Source of the DNA: Pseudomonadales bacterium
Lineage (GTDB): Bacteria > Pseudomonadota > Gammaproteobacteria > Pseudomonadales > Azotimanducaceae
NCBI GenBank assembly: GCA_019090615.1
Contig: JAHRVQ010000029.1
Coordinates: forward strand, 1-39,046
Direction of reading: 5' to 3'
DNA length: 39,046 nt
Part shown: positions 8,821 to 17,388 of the stretch, one piece after another
Layout: the number at the start of each line of letters is the position of its first letter
Numbering within the stretch: position 1 is the first letter of the stretch
Position numbers and translations under genes: made by a program
The notes under the pieces: model-generated
Database searches by the model: none
Told to the model about the DNA's origin: nothing
Seen by the model: only the letters and a program-made list of their open reading frames with translations

Positions 8821-9900
8821 ATGAATTTTCGAATATTTGTCGCAGTGTTGATTATCGGTGTCGCTACTGCGGGCGTATTCGCCATGAATGCAGCAGAACC
8901 ACCTGCGGCCTTGCCAGTCACAGCGCCTTTTCTAACCAACGATGAAAATAACAATATCGCAGTATTTAAACAGGCAGGTCCATCGGTGGTTTTTGTCACC
9001 AATACCCGTTTGCGGCGCCAACGTTTTTCGCTCAATGTCATGGAAATCCCAACGGGTAGCGGCACTGGATTTGTATGGCATGAAAGCGGCCTGATACTCA
9101 CTAATTTTCATGTCATCTATAAAGCCAACAAGATCACTATTACACTCCAGTCAGGAAAGTCCTACCAGGCAACGGTAGTAGGCTCGGCACCCGAAAAAGA
9201 CCTGACCCTGTTAAAAATAGACGCACCAGACGAACAATTGATCCCTATTCCCTTAGGCGATTCCGCAGCGCTTTCAGTCGGCCGCAAGGTATTAGCTATA
9301 GGTAACCCCTTTGCGCTGGATACTAGCTTATCTGTTGGCGTAGTAAGCGCTCTGGGGCGAGAAATCAAATCCATCAGCAACAGAACCATTAAGGATGTTA
9401 TTCAGACCGATGCTGCCATCAACCCAGGTAACTCTGGTGGACCGTTGTTAAATTCAATGGGACAACTGGTGGGCGTTAATACTGCTATTTATAGCCCCTC
9501 TGGTGCCAGCGCAGGTATCGGCTTTGCCATTCCGGTGAATACCGTAAAATTGATTATTCCGCAGCTCATCAAACATGGCCGTTTATACCGACCAGTGTTA
9601 GGCGTTGAAACCCTAACGGATTATTGGGCCAAACGATTTAAGGTCAAGGGCATTGCCATCATGAGTGTTAAAGACGGCTTAGCCGCTGATATTGCCGGCA
9701 TGGTGGGTATGTCAGAAGACAGATTGGGCAACCTTCACCTGGGTGATGTAATCATTGCCGTCAATGGTGAACCCGTCACCACTGAAGATTCACTGCTATC
9801 ACTGCTAGAGCAATTCGAACCCGGTGAAGAGGTCAAGGTAACTACCATGAAAAACGAATCCATCCATAATTATCAGGTCATACTCACTGCACCAGAATAA
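8821..9900 (+). CDS. HtrA/Deg-like trypsin-type serine protease with one PDZ domain
   Basis: The 359-residue protein has an N-terminal hydrophobic segment (about residues 4-22) acting as signal peptide or anchor, then an S1C protease domain. The triad is complete: His97 (TNFHVI), Asp127 (EKDLTLL) and Ser205 (NPGNSGGPLL). One PDZ domain follows (about 250-355; RPVLGVETL ... LHLGDVIIAVNGEPVTTEDSLLSLLEQFEPGEEV). Size and single PDZ resemble the DegS group, although it lacks the usual DegS context. A periplasmic quality-control or signalling protease is likely. It starts 83 bp after the tolC-like gene, with a weak ribosome-binding site, and may be co-transcribed with it. Confidence 0.88.
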   Translation: MNFRIFVAVLIIGVATAGVFAMNAAEPPAALPVTAPFLTNDENNNIAVFKQAGPSVVFVTNTRLRRQRFSLNVMEIPTGSGTGFVWHESGLILTNFHVIYKANKITITLQSGKSYQATVVGSAPEKDLTLLKIDAPDEQLIPIPLGDSAALSVGRKVLAIGNPFALDTSLSVGVVSALGREIKSISNRTIKDVIQTDAAINPGNSGGPLLNSMGQLVGVNTAIYSPSGASAGIGFAIPVNTVKLIIPQLIKHGRLYRPVLGVETLTDYWAKRFKVKGIAIMSVKDGLAADIAGMVGMSEDRLGNLHLGDVIIAVNGEPVTTEDSLLSLLEQFEPGEEVKVTTMKNESIHNYQVILTAPE

Positions 9901-9972
9901 ACACCAATGCAGGACTAAAAGTCAAAGCAGCAAATTTCCCGCTTTTAAAGCAGGTTTGAAAAGAATACCAAT

Positions 9973-10362
9973 ATGTTTCTAGCATCTTTAACTCAAGCAC
10001 AACAACAGGCATTTTTCTGCCTGGCACATAATGTCGTTGTTTCAGACGGGGAACTCTCTGTCGGGGAAGAAATAATGATGGAAGCTATGCGCCGTGAAAT
10101 GAACCTGACAGCCTCATTTAAGCCACATTACCTGGATACCAACGGTATTGGAGCCATATTTGATACCAACCGTGCTTGCACCATAGCCATGATTTCTCTT
10201 ATTCGACTTGGTTATGCGGACGGTGCCTTTGAAGTCGAGGAGCGATGTTTTCTACAGGAATTATGCAGCGTTTTTAAAATTTCAGAAGAAGATTTCGCTC
10301 GCATTGACAATTGGGTACGCAGGTTACTCGCGCTCGAAAAAGAAGCCAAAGATTTTTTGTAA
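9973..10362 (+). CDS. TerB-like protein (tellurite-resistance TerB fold)
   Basis: A small all-helical 129-residue protein. Two repeats of the TerB-type acidic motif, DGELSVGE (25-32) and DGAFEVEE (83-90), flank a helical core; in TerB such repeats form a metal-binding four-helix arrangement. There is no signal peptide, so it should be cytoplasmic. No other ter genes are nearby, so a direct role in tellurite resistance should not be assumed; solitary TerB-like proteins are common and mostly uncharacterised. It lies 72 bp after the HtrA-like gene. The following 247 bp up to comF contain no gene I can support. Confidence 0.7.
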   Translation: MFLASLTQAQQQAFFCLAHNVVVSDGELSVGEEIMMEAMRREMNLTASFKPHYLDTNGIGAIFDTNRACTIAMISLIRLGYADGAFEVEERCFLQELCSVFKISEEDFARIDNWVRRLLALEKEAKDFL

Positions 10363-10609
10363 GTATCTCTGTTAGCAACCTTAACAGCCCATGAGCCAAC
10401 CAGATCGCACCCCTCACTAACTGTTAGTATCAAACAGGCGATCCTGAACAGTGCGACACATAATCTAAATGGGGTGTCCGCTGGGGTACCAAAGGCAATT
10501 ACCAACAGCCAGAAGCGCCAATCTCTTACATCAATTAACGACCAGGCCAGCGGTACCTATGAATCAATCAAGGCAAAATGGACTAACACACCACTACTGC
10601 TGAGAGCCC

Positions 10610-11330
10610 ATGAACACCTGGTTAAAGAAAATTCTTTACGGCATGATTCCTGGTCAATGCATCCTTTGTTCATGTCTCACCAGCCGCCACCTCGACCTAT
10701 GTTTTGCCTGTGAGGCTGATCTTCCTACCATTACAAACCCCTGCTGGCGCTGTGGCCTGGTAACCGAGCAGCAACACGAATTGTGTTTTAGCTGCCAGGC
10801 CCGTCCACCGCCATTTAGCCACTGTTTCTCTGGCCTTGCGTATCTGCCCCCGGTAGATCGACTAATTAATCAATTTAAAAACCAGCAAAAAATCATTACC
10901 GGAAAAACCCTGGCCCAGGTACTGGTACGGAACTATGTAGCCACCCATATGAACTTCCCAGATTATTGGTTACCGGTGCCACTGCATAAATCAAAACTGA
11001 AAAGCAGAGGTTTCAACCAAGCGCTGGAAATCGCTGAGGTACTTTCTGACGCAACCCAGGTACCGATAAACAACCGTTTATGTCGCCGCATTAAAAACAC
11101 TGCTGAACAAAAAACCCTAACCGCCAAACAACGCAGAAGAAATATGAAAAATGTATTTACCCTCGATACTAAACTCAATGGCGAAAACATCGGTATTGTT
11201 GACGACGTCGTTACCACAACATCCACCGTATCAGAGCTAAGCCGGATATTATTAACTAACGGCGCGAAGCAAGTACAGATAAGTCTGCCTGGCACGAACC
11301 CCGGTCAGCAGACCCCTTCTGCAAGAATAA
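10610..11330 (+). CDS. comF: ComF-family phosphoribosyltransferase-like protein (C-terminus frameshifted)
   Basis: ComF/GntX proteins are linked to natural transformation and DNA uptake; their fold is that of a phosphoribosyltransferase. The N-terminal part has eight cysteines in CxxC-type pairs (17/20, 31/34, 45/48, 59/62), a zinc-ribbon-like module. The central block LPVPLHKSKLKSRGFNQALEIA (about 121-142) and the PRPP-type loop IVDDVVTTTST (196-206) are typical. After residue 224 the frame loses similarity and runs on into nudC. Reading one base further on gives VCLARTPVSRPLLQE and a stop at 11328-11330, and CLARTP is the normal ComF ending. The end given here is therefore that of the repaired gene; the uncorrected frame stays open to 12229. 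Confidence 0.75.
11276..11285 (+). other. Probable single-base frameshift that joins comF to nudC
   Basis: In the comF frame the codons here read CAG-ATA-AGT-CTG. Dropping one base of the AA at 11281-11282 gives CAG-ATA-GTC-TGC, restoring the conserved ComF ending LARTP and a stop at 11328. The extra base may be a real mutation, a sequencing or assembly error, or, less likely, a recoding site. No classical slippery heptamer is present. Confidence 0.65.
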
Positions 11331-11377
11331 TCCGCCTGTGCTACAGTGTTGCCTTTGTAAAAAGTGAAGCCATTATT

Positions 11378-12229
11378 ATGGATTGGGAAACTATCAATAT
11401 CGCTCAGGACTTTCAGTCCGGCACCGAGGGACCAGCCGATTACGCTGAAAGCTTCCATATAGTGGTTTCTGATGAAGAAATCCTGACCATTGATGGTGCC
11501 AACCCCTGGCGTCCATTGACCAACGATGAATACCGCTGGTTAGGTATTGACGAAGTTGCCTGTCATTATCTTGGCCATGTGAACGGCACGCCTATATTTG
11601 CTAACGAAGTGGACCCAGAAGCTGAAGAGCCACAGGGCTATGAATTCGAAACTCTCTGGTCCTTCCTTGGCAGTGTCGATGAAGCCGTGTTTTATCTCAT
11701 AGGCCGCGCCAAACAAATCGTCGAATGGTACCAAAACCATCAATTCTGCGGCCAGTGTGGCAAACCCACAGGCGGCGCCGAAGTCGACCGATCTCGAAAA
11801 TGTAAAGATTGCGGCAATATGTTTTACCCGCGCCTGTCGCCGTCAATTATTGTCCTGATCACCAAAGGCGAAGAAGTCCTGCTGGCTAAAAATGCCCAGA
11901 CCCGTGGTAACTTCTACTCAACCCTGGCAGGCTTTATTGAACCAGGAGAATCCATTGAAGAAGCGGTACACCGCGAAGTATTTGAAGAAGTAGGTATCAA
12001 AGTCAAAAACCTACGCTACTTCAACAGTCAGTCCTGGCCATTTCCAAATTCCCTGATGCTGGGCTTTCACGCAGAATACGACGCCGGTGAAATCAACCTT
12101 CAGGAAGAAGAAATTGCCGACGCCCAATGGTTCCATTATAAAGATATGCCTAATCGCCCAGCCATGATTTCCATTTCCGGTTGGCTAATCGATGCGCATA
12201 TTAAAAATATGGCCACTGGGGCCGACTAG
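11378..12229 (+). CDS. nudC: NAD(+) diphosphatase / NADH pyrophosphatase, Nudix
   Basis: NudC hydrolyses NADH to NMNH and AMP, and in E. coli also removes NAD caps from RNA. Counting from the ATG at 11378 the protein has 283 residues, near the family norm. The zinc ribbon is complete (Cys124, Cys127, Cys142, Cys145). The Nudix box runs from Gly185 to Ile207 with the REVFEEVGI core, and the diagnostic SQSWPFPNS motif is at 217-225 (family form SQPWPFPxS). The in-frame region between comF and this ATG shows no homology that I recognise, which supports an independent start; an AAAAGTGAAG stretch may be the ribosome-binding site. As sequenced, it is also the C-terminal part of one 539-codon frame starting at 10610. 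Confidence 0.88.
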   Translation: MDWETINIAQDFQSGTEGPADYAESFHIVVSDEEILTIDGANPWRPLTNDEYRWLGIDEVACHYLGHVNGTPIFANEVDPEAEEPQGYEFETLWSFLGSVDEAVFYLIGRAKQIVEWYQNHQFCGQCGKPTGGAEVDRSRKCKDCGNMFYPRLSPSIIVLITKGEEVLLAKNAQTRGNFYSTLAGFIEPGESIEEAVHREVFEEVGIKVKNLRYFNSQSWPFPNSLMLGFHAEYDAGEINLQEEEIADAQWFHYKDMPNRPAMISISGWLIDAHIKNMATGAD

Positions 12230-12268
12230 TTGCCCAAAATCGCTCGCCCTACGGTGGCTTCCTATACG

Positions 12269-12305
12269 AGCTGTTCTTATAAGAGCTTTTTTTACAAGAA
12301 CAGCT
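12269..12305. terminator. Inverted repeat between nudC and modA, possible terminator
   Basis: AGCTGTTCTT (12269-12278) pairs perfectly with AAGAACAGCT (12296-12305) around a 17-base loop that includes a run of seven T; TTTATAAAAG follows. It lies 40 bp after the nudC stop and 36 bp before the chosen modA start. It could end the nudC transcript or act as a leader hairpin of modA. It does not match the ModE operator pattern. Confidence 0.4.
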
Positions 12306-12340
12306 TTTATAAAAGATTAGGCTTTACCACTCTTTGTAGT

Positions 12341-13129
12341 ATGTTTTTTAGGTCAGGAACATTTGCGGCACTAATTCTTGGCGTAATGCTATCTTTCCCA
12401 GCGACTGGCACCGCCAAGGTCGTTACCATTGCCAGTGCTGCAAATTTTAAAGCAACCCTGAACCTACTGACGCAGAAGTTTGCTAGCAACGATCAAATCG
12501 TTTTTAAAATTATCACAGCCTCATCAGGTACCTTGTTTGCTCAAATTCATCATGGTGCACCATTTGATATTTACCTCTCAGCAAATACCGCCTACCCAAA
12601 GCAATTGAGCAAGCAGCTAGACTCCGAACCCTTTATATATGCGCTGGGCCAACTGGTATTCTGGATGCCTGCAACTATTCAAGCATCAAATGCGACGCCA
12701 GACAGGCCGCTATCTTTTGCGCCCGTTAACCAACAAAGCTTTAAATTATTAAAATCCAGACTCGCCATTGCCAACCCAAAAATCGCCCCATACGGGAAAG
12801 CAGCCCAGCAAGTAATCAAGTTATTGAAGCCAGGGTTTGCGTCATTTGCGACCGCCAACAACATTAATCAGGCATTTCTGTTCACCGACTCCGGCAATAC
12901 AACTGCCGGCCTAGTGGCCTTATCACAGATGAACAATCAACCAGGCAATCGATACTGGCTAATTCCGTCAAAATACTATTCACCCATTGAACAAGGCGGC
13001 ATATTGTTGACCAACAAAGCGGCGGCAGTTTTATTTGTCAATTTCCTTCATTCAGAAGCAGCACAACAAATTATCCGCGCAAACGGCTACCTGCTACCCG
13101 CCAGTAATAAAAGAACGGATCATAGCTAG
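12341..13129 (+). CDS. modA: Molybdate ABC transporter, periplasmic substrate-binding protein
   Basis: ModA captures molybdate (and tungstate) in the periplasm for ModBC. I start it at the ATG at 12341, giving 262 residues and a clean signal peptide (MFFRSGTFAALILGVMLSF ... TAKV). The frame extends upstream to a TTG at 12230, but the extra 37 residues are repetitive, disrupt the signal peptide and overlap the inverted repeat. Family motifs are ASAANFKATLNLL, ASSGTLFAQIHHGAPFDIYLS (the oxyanion-binding serine and loop), ALGQLVFW and AIANPKIAPYGKAAQQVI. The next gene begins on the base after the TAG stop, so the operon is tightly coupled. No ModE-type operator was seen upstream. Confidence 0.88.
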   Translation: MFFRSGTFAALILGVMLSFPATGTAKVVTIASAANFKATLNLLTQKFASNDQIVFKIITASSGTLFAQIHHGAPFDIYLSANTAYPKQLSKQLDSEPFIYALGQLVFWMPATIQASNATPDRPLSFAPVNQQSFKLLKSRLAIANPKIAPYGKAAQQVIKLLKPGFASFATANNINQAFLFTDSGNTTAGLVALSQMNNQPGNRYWLIPSKYYSPIEQGGILLTNKAAAVLFVNFLHSEAAQQIIRANGYLLPASNKRTDHS

Positions 13130-13801
13130 ATGAGTGCGGGGGACTGGACAGCCTTATGGGTCACAGCACAACTGGCCACGATTACCACAGTAATTCTTAT
13201 TATAACCGCCACACCGCTGGCATGGTGGCTGGCCAGAACTACCCATCCAATACGCACGCTGGTCGAACCTTTGGTAGCGCTGCCCATAGTCTTACCACCT
13301 ACAGTACTCGGGTTTTATTTATTATTAGCTTTTTCACCCAGCAGCCCGTTTGGCCAATTATGGCTCAATATTACCGATCACACACTGGCATTTTCTTTCC
13401 CAGCACTGGTTATCGGCTCAGTGATCTATTCGCTACCGTTTTATGTGCAACCGCTACAGGTGGTGTTCGAAAACGTCGAACAAAGCCTGCTGGATGCAGC
13501 TGCCACCCTTGGCAGCAATAACTTGGACCGCTTTTTCGCTATCATAATACCCCTGTCCAGGCGCGGCTTCGTGGTTGCCATTTGCCTTGCCTTTGCCCAC
13601 ACAGTAGGCGAATTTGGCATCGTGCTAATGATTGGCGGCAACATCCCCGGTGAAACTCGGGTGCTATCCATCACCTTATTCGATCACGTAGAATCGCTCC
13701 AATATGGCCAGGCACATATACTTGCAGGTGGTCTGCTTACATTTTCTTTCTTACTGCTGACTCTGGTTTATGGCGTCAATCGGAAATGGCAAAATCGATG
13801 A
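13130..13801 (+). CDS. modB: Molybdate ABC transporter permease
   Basis: ModB is the membrane permease; a dimer forms the molybdate path across the inner membrane. The 223-residue protein has about five hydrophobic segments and the permease signature around TLGSNNLDRFFAIIIPLSRRG (the EAA loop that contacts the ATPase). LPIVLPPTVLGFYLL and AHTVGEFGIVLMIGGNIPGETR are near-invariant ModB blocks. It begins immediately after the modA stop and its TGA overlaps a modC start codon (ATGA at 13798-13801), a sign of translational coupling. Confidence 0.93.
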   Translation: MSAGDWTALWVTAQLATITTVILIITATPLAWWLARTTHPIRTLVEPLVALPIVLPPTVLGFYLLLAFSPSSPFGQLWLNITDHTLAFSFPALVIGSVIYSLPFYVQPLQVVFENVEQSLLDAAATLGSNNLDRFFAIIIPLSRRGFVVAICLAFAHTVGEFGIVLMIGGNIPGETRVLSITLFDHVESLQYGQAHILAGGLLTFSFLLLTLVYGVNRKWQNR

Positions 13802-14895
13802 AATATGTTCGTGCCAAAATCAATATCGAACAACCCTCCGGGTTTCGGCTTAACGTCGATATACTCGCCAAACAGGGTGAAATTACCGCCCTTTACGGCC
13901 CTTCTGGTTCTGGTAAAAGCTCCATTTTAAGACTTATTGCTGGATTGGATGGTGGTTATGAGCAACACAATGGTCAGCCAGCAATTGAGATTACAACGGA
14001 TAATCAGGTATGGACCAGCAGCAACGAACATATCCCTACACATCTGCGTGGCGTAGGTTTTGTGTTCCAGCAGGCGCAGCTATTTCCACATTTATCGGTC
14101 AGGGGTAATCTTGAGTTTGCACTACGACGGAAACACCAACCAACTGAAATTAATATTCAACAAGTGACCCAATGGCTAGGCTTAGACAATCTAATTAATA
14201 AACCAATCAGTCAATTATCCGGTGGCGAAATACAGCGGGTTGCGATTGCCAGGGTGCTATTAAACGGTGCACGAGTCCTGTTAATGGATGAGCCTCTCGG
14301 TGCACTCGACCTGCCAGCCAGAAAACAGATATTGCCCTATATTGACCAACTTCACCAAAAACTGGACATTCCCTTCATTTATGTCAGTCACGCCATTGAA
14401 GAGGTCACTTATCTCGCCGATCAAATTTATCTTCTCAAAGCAGGTGCAGTGGTTAAATCCGGTACAACTTTTGCGCTGGGTTCGTCCATTGAACTTAATC
14501 AAAGTGAAGGCGATGCTGCGGCAGCCGTGATTAAATGCAGCGTAAGCGACTTTGACAATCAATATAACATTACCAAACTGAATTTCGAGGGCCAGGATAT
14601 ATTTGTTAGCGGTGATCGCCGTGCACAACAATCAGACATAAAAGTCCGCGTCCCCGCCCGCGATGTAAGCCTGGCGCTGGTTGCTAATACAAAAAGCAGC
14701 ATACTCAATATTATCCATGGCGAAATCGATCAAATCCACCAGGACTTAAACGAAACCAGCGCGTTAATTCGTATTAAAGTGGGTGCTCAATATATTCTTA
14801 GCCGAATCACTCGGCGCTCAGTTGATCACTTAAACCTCAAACCACAGCAAAAGATTTTCGCCCAAATCAAAAGCGTAGGATTATTATCTGAATGA
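13798..14895 (+). CDS. modC: Molybdate ABC transporter ATP-binding protein
   Basis: ModC powers molybdate import. Using the numbering of the longer form (ATG at 13786), Walker A is GPSGSGKS (38-45), the signature LSGGEIQ is at 144-150, Walker B VLLMDEP at 164-170 and the switch histidine is His202. The C-terminal 110 or so residues form a TOBE/Mop domain that in relatives binds oxyanion and regulates transport. The ATG at 13798 overlaps the modB stop as ATGA and is preferred; the one at 13786 would add four residues. The stop overlaps the next gene in the same ATGA manner (14892-14895). Confidence 0.93.
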   Translation: MKYVRAKINIEQPSGFRLNVDILAKQGEITALYGPSGSGKSSILRLIAGLDGGYEQHNGQPAIEITTDNQVWTSSNEHIPTHLRGVGFVFQQAQLFPHLSVRGNLEFALRRKHQPTEINIQQVTQWLGLDNLINKPISQLSGGEIQRVAIARVLLNGARVLLMDEPLGALDLPARKQILPYIDQLHQKLDIPFIYVSHAIEEVTYLADQIYLLKAGAVVKSGTTFALGSSIELNQSEGDAAAAVIKCSVSDFDNQYNITKLNFEGQDIFVSGDRRAQQSDIKVRVPARDVSLALVANTKSSILNIIHGEIDQIHQDLNETSALIRIKVGAQYILSRITRRSVDHLNLKPQQKIFAQIKSVGLLSE

Positions 14896-15884
14896 GCAAT
14901 ACTCAACACCCCTTCACCGAACTTAAACCAGATCTGGTGATGGATGCGGTAGAAAGCGTCGGCTATCTCTGTGACGCACGTATTCTGGAACTCAATAGCT
15001 ACGAAAACCGTGTCTATCAAATTGGCATTGAAGCCCAACAACCTGTCATAGGGAAATTTTATCGCCCCAACCGCTGGACCGATGAACAAATTCTGGAAGA
15101 ACATACCTTTACTATGGAGCTCGCTGACAATGAAATATCTGTGGTCCCCCCACTAATACTACAAACCGGCAAAACGCTCGAATATCATGCTGGATTTCGT
15201 TTTACGCTCTATGCAAGACGAGGTGGGCGTGCGCCGGATATTGATGACCTTGCCAGCCTGGAAATTTTAGGCCGCCATATTGGTCGGATTCACGCTTTCG
15301 GTAGTCAACAAAATTTCACTCACCGGCCTACCATATCGGTTGCAAGCTACGGCCATGCATCACGCCAATTCCTGTTGGAAAATAACTTTATTCCCGCAGA
15401 ACTGCTTCCTGCCTATGAAACAGTAACTGAACAGCTACTGGCGGAACTGGATACCATTTTTAACACAGCAGATACCATCAAACATATTCGGTTGCATGGC
15501 GATTGTCATATGGGTAACGTGCTTTGGCGTGACAATCTGCCACATTTTGTTGATTTTGACGATGCCAGGATGGGCCCACCTATCCAGGATTTATGGATGA
15601 TGTTATCCGGCGATGCCGACGATCAAAGCCAACAACTCAGCGCAATCCTTAAAGGTTATAAAGATTTTTGCGCCTTTGATCATCGCCAGATTAGATTGAT
15701 AGAGCCATTACGTACCTTACGTATTATGTATCATGCCAGCTGGATTGCGCGGCGCTGGCAGGATCCAGCTTTCCCAAGAGCTTTCCCTTTTTTCGACAAC
15801 CAACGATATTGGGCCGATCATATTCTTGAACTCAGGGAACAATGGGCGCAACTTTCTGAACCTTCAATTCAGGTACTGTCCTAG
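14892..15884 (+). CDS. srkA: Stress response serine/threonine kinase SrkA (YihE/RdoA family)
   Basis: SrkA is a eukaryotic-like aminoglycoside-phosphotransferase-fold kinase; in E. coli it protects against stress-induced death and works downstream of Cpx. The 330 residues match the family length. The catalytic loop HGDCHMGNVLW has Asp204 and Asn209, and the metal-binding DFDDARMGPPIQDLWMM has Asp221, closely matching E. coli. It overlaps the modC stop by four bases and so appears to be the last gene of the modABC unit, an unusual partner for molybdate import; in E. coli it lies next to dsbA. The family assignment is firm, the substrate unknown. Confidence 0.92.
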   Translation: MSNTQHPFTELKPDLVMDAVESVGYLCDARILELNSYENRVYQIGIEAQQPVIGKFYRPNRWTDEQILEEHTFTMELADNEISVVPPLILQTGKTLEYHAGFRFTLYARRGGRAPDIDDLASLEILGRHIGRIHAFGSQQNFTHRPTISVASYGHASRQFLLENNFIPAELLPAYETVTEQLLAELDTIFNTADTIKHIRLHGDCHMGNVLWRDNLPHFVDFDDARMGPPIQDLWMMLSGDADDQSQQLSAILKGYKDFCAFDHRQIRLIEPLRTLRIMYHASWIARRWQDPAFPRAFPFFDNQRYWADHILELREQWAQLSEPSIQVLS

Positions 15885-15926
15885 ACAAGCAGTTTTAAGC
15901 AACGGTTCTTGCCTGGTTTTTTTGAT

Positions 15927-15954
15927 CGGTAGTTACTGCATTCAATAACTACCG
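15927..15954. terminator. Hairpin between convergent srkA and acyltransferase
   Basis: CGGTAGTTA (15927-15935) pairs with TAACTACCG (15946-15954) around a 10-base loop. It lies in the 72-bp gap between two convergent stop codons, where a shared terminator would be expected. The T-run (seven T) is on the 5' side for the plus strand, and only GTTT follows, so terminator strength is uncertain. Confidence 0.45.
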
Positions 15955-15956
15955 GT

Positions 15957-17147
15957 TTAGATGGGCTGCAGTCGTCTGGATTTATTCGAAAATTTTGTAA
16001 CAACAGGATTGGCATACATAGCAAGCCACTGGCCACGCCAATCTACCGGGCAACCCTGTAGCCGATCTTCAAATGACTGCGTATCAGGGAAAACCACATC
16101 TTGTTTCAGCGCCTCCCATGCCTGAACATATTTTTCTTCGACCGCTGACTCAGCCAATTCTCTCAAGGCCCAATAATTTATATAATATAACTGCAAATTA
16201 TCCATTATCTGCCGGTCAATCATATTCGCCACTTCATTGGCATTATGGAATTCCCCATCTAACGGCTCTCCAAACCGCAGGCATACTCGCCCCTTAAACT
16301 CGCCCAGACCCTTCACCAAACTTAATAGATCTTCACCATCAGGTTTAATGTACCTGCCTTCAGTTGCCACAGTATGAAGCTCTTTGGCTTTCAAATAGTC
16401 GCAGGGGTCAAATTCATAGGTAATGCACACAGGAACAATATTCAACTCAGCGACTGTCTGCCCTAATGCCTGTTTCCTTTTGACCAGGGTAAGCATTTTA
16501 ACGATGGCTGGATCAGTGATATCAACGCCATTTTTGGCCCGGCCTTCACTCTGAGCAATCCAGACAGATTGTCCGGCAGCGATGCTATGATGGATATAGC
16601 GGGAAGATTGCAACAATGCGGCATAGATTTTTTTTGCGCCGACAGCAGAACGCTTAATAAAAAAACTTTTATTAAGCTTCATCAATGCGGTAGCAAACTT
16701 ACGCTGCACAAGATTATCCCCCACGGCGATTCGAACCGTATCTCGCTCAGATAACCACAATGCGTAATTCAGCAGCATCGAATCACCTGCAATATCACGA
16801 TGATTACCCACAAACAGATAGGCCTTATCATCGCCAAGTTGATCCTGTCCAAAAAAATCAAACTGAGTGATTGTCCTGTCGACTAGCTGCGCGACATAGC
16901 CGGAAATAATCTGCTGAAAGCCATTCACAGTATCGATTTGACCTAACGACCTATTGAGCAATCGAGCAGCAAAAAAACGGCTAAATGCGGGGAAAATTCG
17001 GCTCAGACGTGGGGAATGATATTGACCCAAAAATGTCAAAAATTCCCCATCTGCAAGAAGCTGTTTGATCACCAGCGCCACTTCATCATCATGAAACGGT
17101 CTAATATCTTCAAATTCGAGCTGTTCAGTTAACACCATTTCATTCAT
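15957..17147 (-). CDS. PlsC-like glycerolipid acyltransferase (1-acylglycerol-3-phosphate acyltransferase family)
   Basis: The 396-residue protein carries the acyltransferase signature NHRDIAGD (115-122), the form in which a long branch of the family writes the catalytic NHxxxxD: His116 is the base, with an aspartate at +2 and another at +6. FFIKRS (162-167) and SEGR (200-203) correspond to motifs II and III (substrate phosphate binding and the EGxR block). Such enzymes acylate lysophosphatidic acid or related lysolipids at the inner membrane. There is no strong transmembrane helix and about 100 residues precede the motif, so it differs from classical PlsC (about 245 residues) and its exact acceptor is unknown. 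It is transcribed away from the SDR gene, across a 241-bp gap containing short direct repeats (TTGAGCATCT and CCATTTATA, each twice). Confidence 0.8.
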   Translation of the reverse strand: MNEMVLTEQLEFEDIRPFHDDEVALVIKQLLADGEFLTFLGQYHSPRLSRIFPAFSRFFAARLLNRSLGQIDTVNGFQQIISGYVAQLVDRTITQFDFFGQDQLGDDKAYLFVGNHRDIAGDSMLLNYALWLSERDTVRIAVGDNLVQRKFATALMKLNKSFFIKRSAVGAKKIYAALLQSSRYIHHSIAAGQSVWIAQSEGRAKNGVDITDPAIVKMLTLVKRKQALGQTVAELNIVPVCITYEFDPCDYLKAKELHTVATEGRYIKPDGEDLLSLVKGLGEFKGRVCLRFGEPLDGEFHNANEVANMIDRQIMDNLQLYYINYWALRELAESAVEEKYVQAWEALKQDVVFPDTQSFEDRLQGCPVDWRGQWLAMYANPVVTKFSNKSRRLQPI

Positions 17148-17388
17148 AAATTTATAGCACGTCGACAGAGTCGGTTAATAAGTATGTAATTTGTCCCAGG
17201 CGTTGAGCATCTATAGGAATTGAGCATCTTAGAAGTAGACCATTTATAAACGCCATTTATAGCAATAACTAAATCCTGATGAATAACCTGTTACCGGAAC
17301 AACAGGGATGATGTTGTTCAAAAAGTAGCATATTATCCTTGTTGCATATCAGGCCATCAATCATTAATTAGGTTCAGGAGTATAGTCA

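Noticed and set aside
10474-10713. 79-codon frame before and across the comF start
   Set aside because: No homology, overlaps comF in another phase and lacks a ribosome-binding site.
12230-12340. TTG start of modA at 12230
   Set aside because: The extra 37 residues are low-complexity, hide the signal peptide and overlap an inverted repeat; the ATG at 12341 gives a normal ModA.
12230-12340. ModE operator upstream of modA
   Set aside because: The required TATATA-type palindrome is absent.
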